Shown here piece after piece: positions 5,798-5,799 of a DNA stretch of 5,799 bases (the first letter of the stretch is position 1; each line of letters starts with the position of its first letter). The stretch lies in assembly GCA_023487865.1 (NCBI GenBank), contig JAMDBG010000159.1:884-6682 (forward strand), in the 5' to 3' direction. The stretch is from Deltaproteobacteria bacterium. Lineage in GTDB: Bacteria; Desulfobacterota; Syntrophia; Syntrophales; UBA5619. The notes under the pieces are model-generated. The model saw only the letters and a list, made by a program, of their open reading frames with translations, ran no database searches and was not told the origin of the DNA. The translations under genes and the position numbers were made by a program.

Positions 5798-5799
5798 TG

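Larger units (their letters stand above)
5384..5799. other. Gene-poor right-hand region upstream of the kinase
   Basis: No confident gene is seen in these 416 bp. From left to right it holds the kinase ribosome binding site, a 16-bp palindrome (5401-5416), a short inverted repeat GTCCC-tccc-GGGAC (5453-5466), a weak promoter candidate (5532-5565), a cluster of GC-rich palindromes (5589-5636), and one minus-strand open frame that enters from the right edge. No tRNA or rRNA sequence is recognised. Confidence 0.6.

Overview
The window carries three minus-strand genes. Read in the direction of transcription, from right to left, they are a large soluble hybrid histidine kinase (2303-5383), a metal-dependent amidohydrolase (852-2021) and a GntR/FCD-type transcription regulator (105-793) that is broken as written. 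G+C looks fairly high (roughly 55-60 percent by eye). The multi-domain GAF/PAS hybrid kinase with 'pathway-orphan' context, together with a GntR-controlled catabolic-type gene, would suit a Gram-negative environmental bacterium, for example a Desulfobacterota/Deltaproteobacteria lineage. That assignment is impression only; no marker gene is present.

Left end (1-851). A GntR-family regulator has a perfectly recognisable N-terminus (37 residues from 793) and a complete C-terminal FCD effector domain. The helix-turn-helix coding region is interrupted by 23 nt that copy the 3' end of the same gene. The interruption lies inside an exact 124-bp direct repeat (1-124 and 562-685, period 561 bp). The second copy places another piece of the helix-turn-helix coding sequence after the stop codon and runs off the left edge. 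This is either a tandem/circular rearrangement of the regulator gene or an assembly error at a contig end. Reads spanning the junctions would decide.

Middle (852-2302). The amidohydrolase lies 58 bp upstream of the regulator on the same strand, so the two look like one operon. Ahead of it is a convincing promoter: TTGACA, a 17-bp spacer, then TACCAT. Its spacer contains a perfect 14-bp palindrome, GATTGTCGACAATC, of the TTGT..ACAA type bound by GntR/FadR-like proteins. The simplest model is an autoregulated operon in which the GntR protein represses its own gene and the amidohydrolase by occupying the promoter. The amidohydrolase keeps its metal-site histidines, but glycine replaces the aspartate usually seen near the C-terminus. 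The space between the kinase stop and this promoter holds two perfect stem-loops.

Right part (2303-5799). The kinase is built as degenerate receiver - GAF - GAF - PAS - HisKA - HATPase - receiver. The N-terminal receiver has glycine where the phosphoryl-accepting aspartate should be, whereas the kinase core and C-terminal receiver look intact. Upstream of it are 416 bp with no confident gene. This stretch has a short palindrome near the ribosome binding site, a weak promoter candidate, and a cluster of GC-rich palindromes with an 80-codon open frame entering from the right edge. That end resembles the tail of an IS200/IS605-type element, but this cannot be proven here.
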